Source of the DNA: Tholera decimalis
Taxonomy: Eukaryota > Arthropoda > Insecta > Lepidoptera > Noctuidae
Length of the DNA: 64,000 nt
Direction: 5' to 3'
NCBI GenBank assembly: GCA_943138885.2
Contig: OW964562.2
Span: 9,936,001 to 10,000,000, forward strand
Made by a program: the position numbers and the translations under genes. Within the stretch, counting starts at the first letter, position 1; every line of letters begins with the position of its first letter. This document shows, piece after piece, positions 40,340 to 52,511 of this stretch. Under the pieces are notes generated by a model. It made no database searches and was not told the origin of the DNA. It saw only the letters and a program-made list of their open reading frames with translations.

Positions 40340-42163
40340 TTCAACACACTTGCGAGGAAAAAACAAATATGTATTGCATAAATCGTTTAATTATTAAAAC
40401 AATTGGTGAATGTACAATTTTCAAAACGATATTGGATTGTTTTTGATGGCAATTTCACAGTTTGTGTTACATTGGTACTTGCCACTTCTTTAGTACCTTC
40501 ATTTACTTCTTGTGTAAATGTCGGCGACAAAGGTAAATCATACAAATTACTGGAAGGAGAGGGCACCAAATAACTCACGCTAGTAGATGTACATGGTTGT
40601 GGTTCGGGGCAAAACTTTTTTGCCTTTGGCTCCAAATTTTTGATTTTTGCTTTGTTATGAATTGAGTCTTCTATGTACGATTCAGCGATTGCGTCAGAAC
40701 GCCATCCACCATGTCGCTTCAAAGTTAGTATATCAGCCCCCGAATCAGCCAACATTGTAGCCGACGTTCTTCTAAAACTGTGTCCAGTGTAAAAATCGGC
40801 CTCAGGCAAACCTAAATACTTCGCTATTTCTCTTGGCATATTACCAAATTTGTTAATACCGATTGTTTGTGCAGTACATTTTCCTTTCTGAAAGTTTTGG
40901 AAAAAGCGGTCATTCTTTGTTTTTGTTGAACGGAGATCTTGATATTTTTTCACTATTTCACGAAACGTTCCTTGGATTGTAAAAGATCGTGGAATCTTGG
41001 TTTTAGTCTGGGTAATTTTGACAAGAAGCATATCTCCGTGGATTTCTACATCTTTTGTTGTAATATTGTACAGCTCTTGTCGTCTACAAGCACCAGTAAC
41101 ACCGAATATTAAGGCAACCTGCAAAGAAATCAATTAATTAGTTCTAAGAAATTATGCTAAAGTTACACACTTGTATATTGTAGATTCGTTTCGATTAAAA
41201 ATATGAAACGTACCTTTGTTGCTAGATACTGACTATCCGGAGCCTCATTCAAAAACTTTTCAACGTCGGCTGGTGACAAAACTTTAGATTTCTGACCAAT
41301 ATATCCATCCGAGCGTCTCTTCAAAAATGCCATCAGGTTACAGTACGTTTTGATATCAACACCATGTTTGAGCTTAACCATGTTTCTTAACATGGAATAG
41401 ATGCACCACAGGGAGCTCTGTTTGTATGTATTGGCGAGTTCAGAGAAATACGCCAAAAACACATTTTCAGAAAACGACTGGGTTTTTTTGTTGCTCTTCC
41501 ATTGCAGGAAACTATCGTAAGCAGCTAAATACTTTTCTCTAGATTTTGCAGGTATTAGGCTTTCGTTTGCATTTTGTGCTGCATTTAGTATTTCTGGCGG
41601 GGTTAAATCAATCAATTGTTCATCTTCTGTACTAAAACCTGACATTTTTATAATTATTTACCACACAGCAACAAATGCGATACAAACAAAATATGAAAAT
41701 TAGGGGAAAATTGGGAAATGGCGCGCAATTTTTTTTTTTTGCACGCGCCAAATGTAAGTTGATTGATTACAGCCATACAGCCTACTTCAAAATGATAATT
41801 TTTGTGATAAAATGCAAATATTTTATAATAAATTATTGTGAATTATAAATAATTTGATAATAATAAATGTTTTTTCGTCTTAATTAGGGACACATTTATT
41901 TATTTCAAAAATGTAAATAGATTTTCGGTGGCATAAAACCTCTTTGTTGTTACAAAAAAAAAAAAAAAAACTGTATTACCCGCTTAAATTGAAAATGCTC
42001 TGTTTACTCGCATATAATTTGCAGTTAGGTACTAACTTAACTTTGTAGGGATCATTCTATTATGCACTAGTGTGTAATATTATTATGCACGTGTATGTTA
42101 TAGTTCGGTTTATGGCCCTAAGAACGATATAATAAGGCTCACTTTACGAGCAAGTGTGTTGAA
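40340..42163 (-). mobile_element. Candidate tyrosine-recombinase element (Crypton-like)
   Basis: The recombinase gene lies between a perfect 14-bp inverted repeat TTCAACACACTTGC (40340-40353 and complement 42150-42163). A partly similar direct motif also occurs outside left (40210-40235) and inside right (42060-42085). Classical Cryptons have no long inverted ends, so the borders are tentative. Confidence 0.5.
40387..41645 (-). CDS. Tyrosine recombinase, two exons (387 aa)
   Basis: DNA strand exchange enzyme of the phage-integrase fold. Exon 1 runs 41645-41214 (144 codons, ATG at 41645). The intron is 41213-41119, with donor CAAAG/GTACG and acceptor TTTGCAG/GTTGCC, phase 0. Exon 2 runs 41118-40387. 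Residues 1-125 form an N-terminal SAM-like/core-binding region (SREKYLAAYDSFLQWK). The catalytic set is complete: R156 in GACRRQEL, a Lys in TKTKIPRSF (183 or 185), H257 and R260 in GHSFRRTSATML, H280 in LKRHGGW, and nucleophile Y292 in AESYIEDS. About 90 C-terminal residues are Ser/Pro-rich and unassigned. No stop or frameshift. It resembles Crypton-type or DIRS-like recombinases; no RT is nearby, favouring a Crypton-like element. Confidence 0.87.
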
Positions 42164-43517
42164 ATAATATTTACTTACTTTCACTGATTTCAAATCGTAT
42201 TATGATAATATTAAGTTCATTGTAATTGATATAATATAATATTGAGGTTATGTAATGGTGTTAACTCTATGAGTCAAAGTAACTTGAATGAAATGCATCT
42301 CATAAATGAGTTTGATGTTTAACTTTGTTCTTATTTATAGTTCATCTAAAAAGTTGAATAATGAAAATTGAATGTTTGTGGGTAAGTTATGTCAATGTGT
42401 GTGTGTGTGTTTGGTGAGCTAGTTTATTGTCACACCGGGTCATGGCTGACCAGACATATTCACTTCAAATCGCACGACAAATCCTACTCATTCAGTTTGT
42501 TAGAGAGGTCAATTCTGTACATGAAATATATTTCCAAAATAACTATCAGGGGGTGATTGGGGATCGATACTGATGCCAAAAATGCAATCAGTAAAATTGT
42601 TGTCTGTCTGTCTGTCTGTCTGTATAACCGTTATAGAAACAAAAACTACTCGACGGATTTTAACGAAACTTGGTACAATTATTTTTCATACTCCTGAGCT
42701 GGTTACAGTATACTTTTCATCACGCTACAATCAATAGGAGCAGAGCAGTGAAGGGAAATGTTGGGAAAACGGGAAAAGTTACTCCATTTTTTAAGCTTCC
42801 GTCGCGTGTGCAACCTTAATGGTTAAAGCTACACAGAAATCATTTCATGACGGAAACATTCTCCTTAAAATTATATTAAAAATATCTCACGAAAGCATAT
42901 GTCTATCTTTTATGGTTTACTCACAATAACACGTGTAACTCTCGATAGCTTAGCAGTTCGAAGCTTTCTGATTATAATATTTGTCTACTCTTACGTTTAT
43001 AACACTCTCAGTCACCGCTAATTGAAAAAGTTAACATTATTAACTATTCCATAAAAAAGAATCACATAAATCGGTATAGAAACACCAAAGTTATTCATGA
43101 AATACGCTAATAACAAGCCATCGCGCGTGAATACTGAATCAGGTTACAAGGATTATTTTTGAGAATCGGTCGCCGCGCTCGACGCGTCTAGCGGCCAAAG
43201 GTATAAAATTTCGTTCTATAGGTACTTAAGCCTCATGTGAACGTGATCTAAACAATATTACCAATACTTAATGTATTGGTAATATTGTACGCTTACGCTG
43301 ACGGAGTCGCGGGCACAGTTATTAACAATAATATTGTGTGGTTCCGTATTGCGATATTTTTCAACTGTATTATAGATTGACATATTATATTTCCCTAATA
43401 AATTACGAAAATTAATCTGTCTGTTACATCAAAATCACTGAACCGTGAGCAAGGACATAGGTTACTATTTTTTACGAAAAACGACGGAAACGCGGAAGAA
43501 GTCGCGGGCAACAGCTA
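42164..43517. other. Unclassified repeat scraps, otherwise nothing seen
   Basis: A (TCTG)n-led repeat spans about 42590-42790 with ACTACTCGACGGATTTTAACG, the usual middle of Helitron-like repeats. The stretch 43470-43516 ends AAGTCGCGGGCAACAGCTA, a Helitron-like 3' end abutting the next element. Confidence 0.5.
43253..43287. repeat. 35-nt palindrome
   Basis: CAATATTACCAATAC and its exact complement surround a 5-nt loop. Confidence 0.8.
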
Positions 43518-43765
43518 TCTATACTAATAATATAAGGCTGAAGAGTTTGTTTGTTTGTTTGAACGCGATAATCTCAGGAACTACTGGTTCGAATTGAAAA
43601 ATTATTTTTTAATTAAATAGTCAATTTATAGAGAAAGGCTATATATCATTATGCTAAGGCCAATAGGAGCGGAGCGCCAATGAAGAATGCTTCAAAATCG
43701 GGGTTAAATTTAACGTTAGCCCAAAGTAACTATTCCACGCGGACGAAGTCGCGGGCAAAAGCTAG
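43518..43765 (+). mobile_element. Helitron-like non-autonomous repeat
   Basis: Starts TCTATACTAATAATATAAGG after A and ends GGCAAAAGCTAG before T. GCGGACGAAGTCGC before the end folds into a short stem. 248 bp, longer variant carrying GGCCAATAGGAGCGGAGCG. Confidence 0.72.
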
Positions 43766-44714
43766 TAAATAAATAAGTATTTTTCTGAAGTATTACTTTA
43801 ACTATAATTGAAAAACACTCGCGATTAGCTTACAACCTGAACCAAAAACCTCGTACAGAAGAGCCGATACCTAACAAGCATTACGAATGCAATAAGCCAG
43901 TACGTTGTAAATGTTACACCACGCCACATTGCCGTGCACACTCCATCGCTAGGCCACACGCGCCGCGCGTTCCGACAACCATCAATATTTTCATTGCGCT
44001 TTGCATGTACGACGAATTGGCACGTGGAATGTAAAATGAAAATCGTACGTTATAGCCTTTTTTGTCAAAAGGCTGTCAGTGACACTGGTATTCTGGTTTA
44101 TTCGATTCTTATGAAATAAATATCACAACCGCCTAATCATCACAATCAATCCCAAAAAAAATATCTAGTATTTAGCTTCGTAATTTAATAAATAAATTGC
44201 TTATTGAACCAAAAATGTTGTACAATCAAACACGAACGATTAATATGCAACCAGAAAGAAAAAGAAAGACACTAGGATAGTAGTAACAAATGAAATGGAC
44301 ATAAATACTTATTTAAAAACTTGTTCTTGTTTCAGTTTTGGAAATACTAGGAGTTTAGCAATTGTAGCCTATGTGTACTCCGATGTATAACCTATGTTAC
44401 TGTAAAGCTTCATCTAAACCTGTTCTGAAGTTTTGCCTGAAAGAGCAAAAATCCATCATCACATATATTTTATTTTATTTTATAAATTTTAAGGAAACTT
44501 ACAGCTAATACATTTGAGTGATCATTGACAATATGTAGAAAAAGGCCAATTACAAGCTTCCGCTAATAAACAGTTATATGTAACATAGATACGACGGCGG
44601 ATGTCGCACGGTCATGGACAAGTACATACATATTATGAAGTAAAACATGCATAAATCAGTACAAAATGTATAAACATCATTTGATAGAAATGAAAGAAAA
44701 AAAATGTTAAGTCA
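43766..44714. other. No recognisable feature
   Basis: AT-rich spacer; no supported coding frame. Confidence 0.4.
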
Positions 44715-45045
44715 TCATTTGTCAAAGAAAAGGCTACATAGGCGTTTTTTTAATTGCTGAACACTGGTTCTGAATAAATCCAACTCCGTGTCCTGGCACA
44801 CCATATTGAAAGTTCGACAAGCTCGTAACATAAACGAATTTTGCCTATAGGCAGTTTTTACACGTGGTACATGAAGAATATGTGGTCGTCTAAGAAACAC
44901 AGATGGCACGCGAAGTCCAATCTTGGCCAACAGCTCAGGGACGTCAGTGGACCCGTTCAATAAACTAAATAGGAAAGTGAGATCTGCGATACGTCTGCGC
45001 TCGTGCAAAGGCAGAATATGACATTTCTTACACCTACTTATATAG
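44715..45045 (-). pseudogene. LINE reverse transcriptase C-terminal fragment
   Basis: Minus strand reads LPLHERRRIADLTFLFSLLN, GSTDVPELLAKIGLRVPS and YRQNSFMLRACRTFN. This is the post-RT segment of jockey-type LINEs (RR..D..FL..LLNG...PELL). It runs open to its stop at 44715 but lacks the rest of ORF2. Confidence 0.75.
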
Positions 45046-45664
45046 TTAGGAAGATAACAATTGGAACGATATTGAGTGATAATTAAAATGATGTCACTAA
45101 TGTGTATTCAATTCAATTCAGAACATTTATTTCAGATTTTCAGTCCGTAGACTGTTAGTAGAACATCGAAAAGACTTAAAACTGTGTTAGTAAATTACTC
45201 ACAAACAATAGTAAAATCGAGAGTCAAGCTACAAAACATGTATTTATGCACTGCTTCCATATCGGATTATGGATGTTTTCTGCAATTACCTTCAGGTAGA
45301 TATTACATTGCGGCGAGAAATTAAAAAATCATCTGATCAAAATATATTACTGTTACTCTTTGTGTAAAAAGATTTCGGTAACGGTGACCCTTATAGACTA
45401 ATTCTTTCTCTCTTACACAAACATTGCTGTAGACCTTCAAACACTACACAGTTTTAAATCTAATCAATCTATCAGTGTATGAACAGTGAACATCTGATAT
45501 TAATTTATGAACCGGCGGCGCGGCGCACACATTAATTTGTGTCGCGTTGTTGCAAATGCTACGGCGCGATATAATCACTGTTTTCATACAACGTCGATTG
45601 AAACTAACATTTAGAAACGAATTGATATTTATCTGTATTTAAATGCATGTTTGATTTAAATACA
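45046..45664. other. No recognisable feature
   Basis: Nothing recognised; one short GC-rich stretch near 45510-45570. Confidence 0.4.
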
Positions 45665-45873
45665 GTATAGTAATATTATAAAGCGGAAGAGTTTGTTTGT
45701 TTGAGCGCGCTAATCTTCGAAAGCGCTGGGTGGATTTTGTTGATATTTGGTATGAAAGTAGCTTGAAGCTTGAGAAAGGTTATAGGATAGGTTTTTACCC
45801 GACTGAAAAAGAAGGAGGTTATATTTTTATCTTTCTAGTAAATCACGGGAGCGAAGCCCAGCACGATTTCTAG
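45665..45873 (+). mobile_element. Helitron-like non-autonomous repeat, diverged start
   Basis: TAATATTATAAAGCGGAAGAG, GAAAGTAGCTTGAAGCTTGAG and GGGAGCGAAGCCCAGC follow the order of 16592-16811, ending TTTCTAG before T. A second empty-site reference for the MITE at 556. Confidence 0.68.
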
Positions 45874-47639
45874 TTACTCAACATAACGGTTTTAGGTATT
45901 TCCTGGAAGTGGTACCCAGAGGTGTATATTACTAAAACGCTTTGAAATGTCATTATTTCAGCTATTGGTGATTATAAGTAAAAATACGGTTAAAAATGCT
46001 TTTCTTATTTGCTGATTACTGAAAAACCCTGAACTGTATTTTATATTCGTTATCACCATCTCCCCTTGCATACTATTGGACCAACAATGAATTTAGTTTA
46101 CGAACTTATGGTAACAAATGTCTTTATTAATTTTAATTTTTACTTAAATATAAAACGAATTAAAGAAAACATCGTGAGGAAACCGGCATGTTCTAGGATA
46201 TACATATGCTAAAATATCACATTTTTAATATGAACAGAGATTGTTAAAATTGCTAAGCGCATGTACAAAGGACTAGCGAGCATGATATGATACGCGAACA
46301 CTCACCGCTTCCCAGCTCCCGCACACCGAATTTAAGAAGGTACAGACCGACGACGACGTGTAGTAGTTTAAGTCAGTATGAGTTTGTTAAAAAAAATCAC
46401 AAAGAAATCAAAAATTTTAAATTGAATCAATATTGTCGTAGTTCTGAGAAACAATATCGTGTCGACACCATTATATAGACATACCGCGTGTTTGTGCCTG
46501 AGGGCACTTTTAAAACAAAAAGAGAATAAATGCACAGCCGATGAACGGTTTTAATTTTTACAATAACACGATGTCTGCTAATTATGGGGTTTAACATCAG
46601 GGGAGATGGTCAAACGCAATCCTATCAACAATAAAAAAAAGAAATAACAGATGTCAAGGATTAAAAAACACAGTCGCTGTTAATTTTTATAATTGTTAAT
46701 TTACAGGAGACCAAGATAACCTGTGAGTGATGTGGCGTTGGGTTCAAATTCCAGCAACAACCATCGCTGATTTCGGTGACACGGTTGACGGATTCCCGAA
46801 CCGGAACAAACGTTTGTATGGCCTACAAACAGATGTCCCGGGTCTGAGTGCTTGTTAAATGCACTCACGATACAGGAAAAAATCCTAGAATAAGACACGG
46901 TTAAAAAAGATTTTGCAAGCTTAAGTGACAATGTGCAGGCCGCGATGATCACAGAAATGGCCAATGGTGCGATAAGTTTTGGAGTGGAGAATGCGCAACT
47001 TAGAAATATAGCATTGAAATGCCAACTTATACGCCTACTCTTAATACCACTTTTTTATCAATAAAAACGTACTTGCAATGATAGACTATCAAACCAAGAG
47101 GTTGGTTTGTGAAAAGTTGAAGTCCCTAAACACATTTTAGGCATTGATCACGCGACGTTTCAACAGCCTTTGTCAAACTCATAATTTTTTGAGGTTTTGG
47201 TTGCTTTAGCCGCGCAAAGACCGTAAGTCACTTGATTAGAGCCTCTGAAGTATCAAAAGTGTAAAAATAAATATCTCAGTGACAGACCGAGTAGGCAAGA
47301 CTCGGTAGACCACCACAAAGTCGGTACCTTCGTCAAACGACAACTGGTTTTATAACTTCAAGTGCGCTGATGCGCGACGACTACTGTCACCACCCTCTTT
47401 ATTTTAAAAATAAATGTGTTATTTATTCACAACCTAAAATAAATTGAAAACAGCGTACCTGTAACTAGCAATCGTACAGACGCCAGCACATGAAGCTACC
47501 CGAAACTGTCAAATTTTCCCAATCAACCTTGAACCTAGTTTCTTTAAGAATAAAGTTGAAAATCTATTAAAGAAATTTGATAGATTGTTGCTGATTGTGC
47601 TGGCGTCTGTACATTGAAGAACACGTTAAGTCTTTGCTC
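45874..47639. other. No gene; possible SINE scrap
   Basis: Near 46710-46810 GTTGGGTTCAAATTCCAG and ACGGTTGACGGATTCCCG hint at a decayed tRNA-derived SINE. Otherwise nothing is recognised. Confidence 0.4.
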
Positions 47640-47870
47640 CCGGCTGTCATTTGCACATGTTTGACAGTCGTTAGGGGTAGACAGAAGCCAGCAAATCTGA
47701 CAATAATCTTTTAAAGGGCCTCGTTGGTCGAGTGGTCCCAAGCGCGACTGCTGAGCAAGAGGTCTCGGGTTCGATTCCCGGGTTGGACAAAAAAAAGTGC
47801 CATTGGGTTTTTCTGTACGGAATTTCTTAGTAGTAGCTCGAACACTGAATAAAATGCAAGCCAATTTTAT
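47640..47870 (+). mobile_element. SINE pieces with tRNA-like head
   Basis: A body fragment (GACAGTCGTTAGGGGTAGAC, 47662 on) is followed by a tRNA-like head (TGGTCGAGTGGTCCCAAGCG; GGTTCGATTCCCGGG) and the GGAATTTCTTAGTAGTAGC segment. The head is the better-preserved partner of 4035-4160. Confidence 0.68.
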
Positions 47871-47885
47871 TTTTTATTCTTTTTG

Positions 47886-48055
47886 TTATTAAAAATAGGT
47901 TCGCGTTTGACCATCATCTCACCTGATGGTAAGTGATGATGTGGTCGAAGATGGAGCATGCTTACCTAAAAGTAACCTATTCACTCTTCACTTAAAGACT
48001 CCTAGGTTATAGCTATCGGGAAACACAGACTCCGGCAGGGAATTCCACTCCTTAT
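47886..48055 (-). mobile_element. LINE 3' end (NSLPESVF family)
   Basis: Complement of the 56550 and 59820 copies; TAGGTTCGCGTTTGACCATC at its left is the LINE 3' terminus, and GGCAGGGAATTCCACTCC encodes the WNSLP motif in reverse. Confidence 0.75.
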
Positions 48056-48600
48056 CCTTAATGAAGTGACTTTTTAGCTTGATTGACGATATCTTGTTTA
48101 AATTGATAAAAATTTTTGTTAAGTTGATCATCACGACATGATTGCAGCAATACTAGTTCAAATGATTGAACGCTCAAACAAGTTTCTCGATTACCCTTAA
48201 CATGACATCATTGTAGAAAGAGACAAGTAAAAAAAATTTAAGTTAGTTGTGTCAATCAAGCATTTTGTTTACTTCAATAAAGATCATTGATTCTTTATTA
48301 ATTTGATTTGACTTGATAGCATTGCAATTAATTGTATTAATCATACAACTTGATCAAATCTTGCGCTAAATAAGTTCCTTGATTGTGTTTATCAAATACA
48401 TAATAATCTTGGTTTGAGAAACTATGTTTTGACTTGTTTACTGCAAATAGATTTTGTGATAACTCGAATCAAGATCCCTCAATCAAATAAAATTGGTAGC
48501 TGTGATCATTGTGATCATAGGTTCAGATGCAAACAAGTTACATGATCAATCTAAACAAAATCTTAATTGTGGTAACTGTTTTTTTTTTTCAGTGAAGTTT
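48056..48600. other. AT-rich segment with dense TTGAT/ATCAA motifs
   Basis: No coding frame. About 15 occurrences of TTGAT, ATCAAG, TGATCA or close variants in both orientations within 500 bp, far denser than nearby spacers. It interrupts the LINE end from the following SINE and may be the body of an unidentified transposon. Confidence 0.45.
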
Positions 48601-48609
48601 GGAAGTCCG

Positions 48610-48840
48610 CGGTATGATACCCCCGTGCCTCGAAAAGCACGTAAAGCGACGGCTGTCATTTAGACATATTTGACAGTCGTTACGGGTAGTCAGAAGCCAG
48701 TAAATCTGACACTGATCTAGCCAAGGGGTATCGTGTTACCCAGTTACTGGGTTGTGGAGGTCAGATAGGCAGTCGCTCCATGTGATGTCACACTAGTACT
48801 CAGCTATATCAGGTAAGACTGGAAGCCTTCTCCGACACAG
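48610..48840 (+). mobile_element. SINE body
   Basis: GACAGTCGTTACGGGTAGTC, AGCCAAGGGGTATCGTGTTA and CAGATAGGCAGTCGCTCCAT in the family order. The best match to the copy at 4740-5085. Confidence 0.78.
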
Positions 48841-48975
48841 TTTAGAAAAGGCAAACCAGATAAATACCTAAAACAATCATCAAGATATTATTTTGTATAA
48901 TGCAATATTGGACAGGGTGACTTGACTGACCTTGACTAATAATTTTGTCCCAAGCTTGACAGTCTTTGTCTTTTT

Positions 48976-50090
48976 TAGGGTTCCGTAGCCGAATGGCAAA
49001 AAACGGAACCCTTATAGTTTCGATATGTCTGTCTGTCTGTCTGTTCGTCCGTCCGTATGTCACAGCCATTTTATTCCGAAACTATTAAGAATATACATGT
49101 GAAACTTAGTAGGTGAACCGCTTTCCAATTTCAAGAAAAAAATTAAAAAATGTTATAAAATAAAAGGGGGTCCCCATAATGGAACTAGAACTGAAAATAT
49201 TTTTTTTCATGAAACCTATGCGTGAGTGGTATCTTCAACGTGTAATTTAAAGGGTATATACTTACCAAGTGCATGGCTTCTTTGGATGATAACAAACGAT
49301 ATGGCAAGGGTTTTGTAATCCTAAGTCTACGTGTGTAGAACTTATTACAAATACCAATACACTGATACCAGAGACCGAATTTTTCAAATTAAGAAGAATG
49401 AAGTGAATCATCGTGTTATTGGCAAGTGACGTTGAAAGTTATTGACCCTCGTAGTGCTGTGACACGTTTGTTATGATTAGTATTCAAGAAATATATGAAA
49501 CCGATAATTTGGTATCAATTCTTTGAGTCAGTTATTTTGAGCTGAAACTGTGCATAGAGACTGCATACCAGATGTTGTCTTCAGCCCTTTTGGATAGATA
49601 TGGGGTTTCCGTTACACATTGTATAGACAGATCTTTAAAAATGATACAAGGGTTTCTAAAACCACTTTTTCATAAAGTCAATCGTTTAAAAGATATAAGC
49701 TTCCAAAGTGGTAAAATGTGTGTGTGTGTGTCCGCTCCCCGGCCCCCTCTCTAACTTCTATAATAATGGAGTAAAAAATCTAAAAAGAAATATGTGTCTG
49801 TAGATTTTAATGTAAACTTTCAACCAAAATTGGTTTGAACGAAATCGGGTCAGCAGTTTTTGAGATACAGCATATTTTCTAAAACCGCAAATATAACTTA
49901 GTAATTCATACAAACCCTATGAAAAACAAAGTTATTTAGCGTAGTTGTAAAAATGTAAATAAGCTAGTATTAAGAAATTTTTAAGTTTTTTTTTATTCGT
50001 CGTTTAAATATACAGTCATATTATATTATATTATTATAGTTACTACGGAACCCTTCATGGGCGAGTCTGACTCGCACTTGGCCAATTTTT
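48976..50090 (+). repeat. AGGGTTCCGTAGCC repeat family, copy with MITE
   Basis: Same start hairpin and same end (GGGCGAGTCTGACTCGCAC) as 8158-9505, about 730 bp without its MITE. The 630-bp internal block of the first copy is absent. Confidence 0.78.
49236..49621 (-). mobile_element. TATA-type MITE, reverse copy
   Basis: Reverse complement of the element at 556-948, with ends CAACGTGTAA and TTACACATTG. The empty site is seen in the sister repeat near 8430 (GGTATCTATAGACAGG). The right flank is TATA but the left flank is TCTT, so the duplication is imperfect. Confidence 0.78.
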
Positions 50091-50619
50091 CTGTTTTAGG
50101 GACAAACCTACAAAAGGCGCCTGGACCTTTACGAACCACACATCACATACGTCATGCTTTACACCGTGTGTTCGACACGTAACTCACTTGCATGTTCTTA
50201 TATATACTATTTATTAAAACATACATGATTTTTTTTGTCTTATAAATTAAGTTACTTAACTATTACTGTAAATTGGGTTTTTTTCTCTCCAGTCTCCAGT
50301 AAGTTTGTAAAAATCTTATTTGGTGGCCTTGTGATCTGACTTATAAGTTTTGAAAAAAATACTTTGTTTAGGCGCCAGTCTCCAACAAATTATATTTAAA
50401 TTGTCTGTACCTTAAGTCAATTACCTAATGTATTAATTTGTGGTGAGAAAATATACAAACTTCTATTCTAGAAGCTAGTTAGTTATACATTTGTCAAAAA
50501 CTACTGAAAATATAACTCAATGCATTTGGAAAATTGTGGTCAGAACATCTTCGTGTTAAGCCTATGGAAGTACTTTTTTTCTTACAGAAAACACCTCGCA
50601 ATGAAACAACTGAAAGAGG
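50091..50619. other. No recognisable feature
   Basis: AT-rich spacer. Confidence 0.4.
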
Positions 50620-51400
50620 TTGTAACGTTACATTTTCCTGGGTAGACAGGGAAATGTAAGGTTGCAATAAGGTGCTTGCCTAATTAGGAGGAAACACGCT
50701 TTTATAAGGAATATAGCAAGGGAAAGAAATCAAAGGGAAAAAAAGATGAACAGGATTTATAAAAGGGATAATTAATTATATAAAATTTTGCTGGAGTCAC
50801 GGAACCTAATAGAACTGGAGATGACGGAGATCGGAGTTGATGCTAAACGGAGCTGATAGTTCAAGTAAAACGAAGAGGTCACGTACAGGTGGCTTCAGGA
50901 CGGCTGGTGGGCTGATGGTTCAAGTAAAACGAAGAGGTCACGTAGAGGTGGCTGCAGGACAGCTGGCCTCAGTCTTCCTTCGGCAGTAGAGCTCGAAGAA
51001 CGTCTGGCCTCATCTTTGTTCCATCTGGCCGTAGTAGTGGGACGGAGGAAAAGTCAGGCTTCGTCGATGCAGCAGTCGATGGTGATGGTGGAGAACCCCG
51101 AGGATGACAGCATGTCTGGAGCTCCGCGCCACGGATCGTATATTAAAAGATGACCATCTCACTCCGATGGCTATTATCAGTATTCTTGCAGACTAAAACA
51201 TAGTGTATTACATTCTCTTTGTTGCAGACTTCTTCTCTGTTTGAGTTCTCGGCGTAGACCGCAGATAACTAGACTGACCGCTCCCCTGTCATTTTTCTAG
51301 CTCAATCAAGAGCTCAATCGAGTTTTAAGCATTTGAATGAGGTTCTAGGATAAAAAGAGAAATAAATGTAATTTACCACGATGTACAATATCAGTTGCCT
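50620..51400. repeat. Unclassified segment with 59-bp direct duplication
   Basis: It opens with a palindrome (TGTAACGTTACATTTTCC ... GGGAAATGTAAGGTTGCA). It contains two adjacent ~59-bp copies (50852-50910, 50911-50968) with the core AAGTAAAACGAAGAGGTCAC, and ends with AAATAAATGTAATT. It could be a solo LTR or LTR remnant, but I cannot define its borders or a target duplication. Confidence 0.4.
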
Positions 51401-52510
51401 ATGCTACCTAACCTCCTAGCTCCAGCAATGAATTAAGAAGAAAAACGAATCCTGTCAACTAATGACTTTACAAAAACGTAAATAAACAAAATATTGCAAA
51501 ACAATAGCTTAATAACAGCATATTAGGAAATTTTAATGAATAATGATGTTATAATGTAAGTATCAAAGCCCTATAAAAAAGAAACATTACAAGGTCTGCT
51601 ACGGACTCTCAATAACTGAAACCTTATGTTTTTTACGCAGCGATAAATACAACCTAGCTATCAATTTTAGGCGAATGACCTTCTAAAATCACCAAGCAAC
51701 GAAATATTTCTTCACAATCCAAGAATAAATAACACGATAAAATAACGTTAACCACCAAAACGAGATACAATGTATTGTATTCCGGTTTCGCACAAATCTC
51801 TCGAACCGAGCGCTATATATCAGAAAGCAAGTACAGTCAGCGGCATATTTATAGACAGCGAGTGGTTGCAATAATCTGTGCGAAGCTGGCCGATGTGTTG
51901 GTCGATCGCAACCGGCCCGATATTAACGGTTGGCGATAACGTGCGATTCGCTTCGCTACAGTTACGTGCTCCACAATATATTGAGCAGGAATCAAAATGA
52001 TCCGCTGCAAAAATCCGCTCTAGAGAGGAAATAAAGCAAGTTCTTTTTTTACCCGACTGCAAAGGAAGGGTTATGTTTTTCGCGCGTATCTTGTATGTAT
52101 GTATGTATGTATGTTTGTAATATTCTTTATTACCTCATATCTCCAGAACCACTGAACGGATTCACATAATTGAGGTATCGTTAGATTTGTCTTAGCAGCC
52201 CAAGTGTTTTTAGATAGGTGATATTTGAAAAAATCAAACATGGCGGCTGTGCGAAGTCATTAAACATTGTGAAAAAAAAATTTTTTTTTCGAATACCACA
52301 ATATGGGTATCAAATTAAAGGGCTTATCACAAGGATTTCAAAAAGGTATATCATATTTATCATTAGTGTAATACTAGCAAAAATAATACAAAGAGAAAGT
52401 TTAAAAATATGGACTTGAGCTATTTCACTTTCTGAATCCGGTGGGGTGCCAATGTGACACGACCGGGAAAATTAAAAATTGTTAATTAATATTTTAACTG
52501 AAAAGTTGAA
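51401..52510. other. Spacer with (TGTA)n microsatellite and repeat scrap
   Basis: A (TATG)n tract at about 52094-52115 follows ACCCGACTGCAAAGGAAGGG, a repeat-like lead. No gene is supported; minus-strand frames at 51.7-52.1 kb have no motif. Confidence 0.4.
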
Positions 52511-52511
52511 A

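Noticed and set aside
47718..47790. Functional tRNA gene
   Set aside because: Only A/B-box-like blocks are credible; the same head with the same non-tRNA continuation occurs at 4035, so it is a SINE head.
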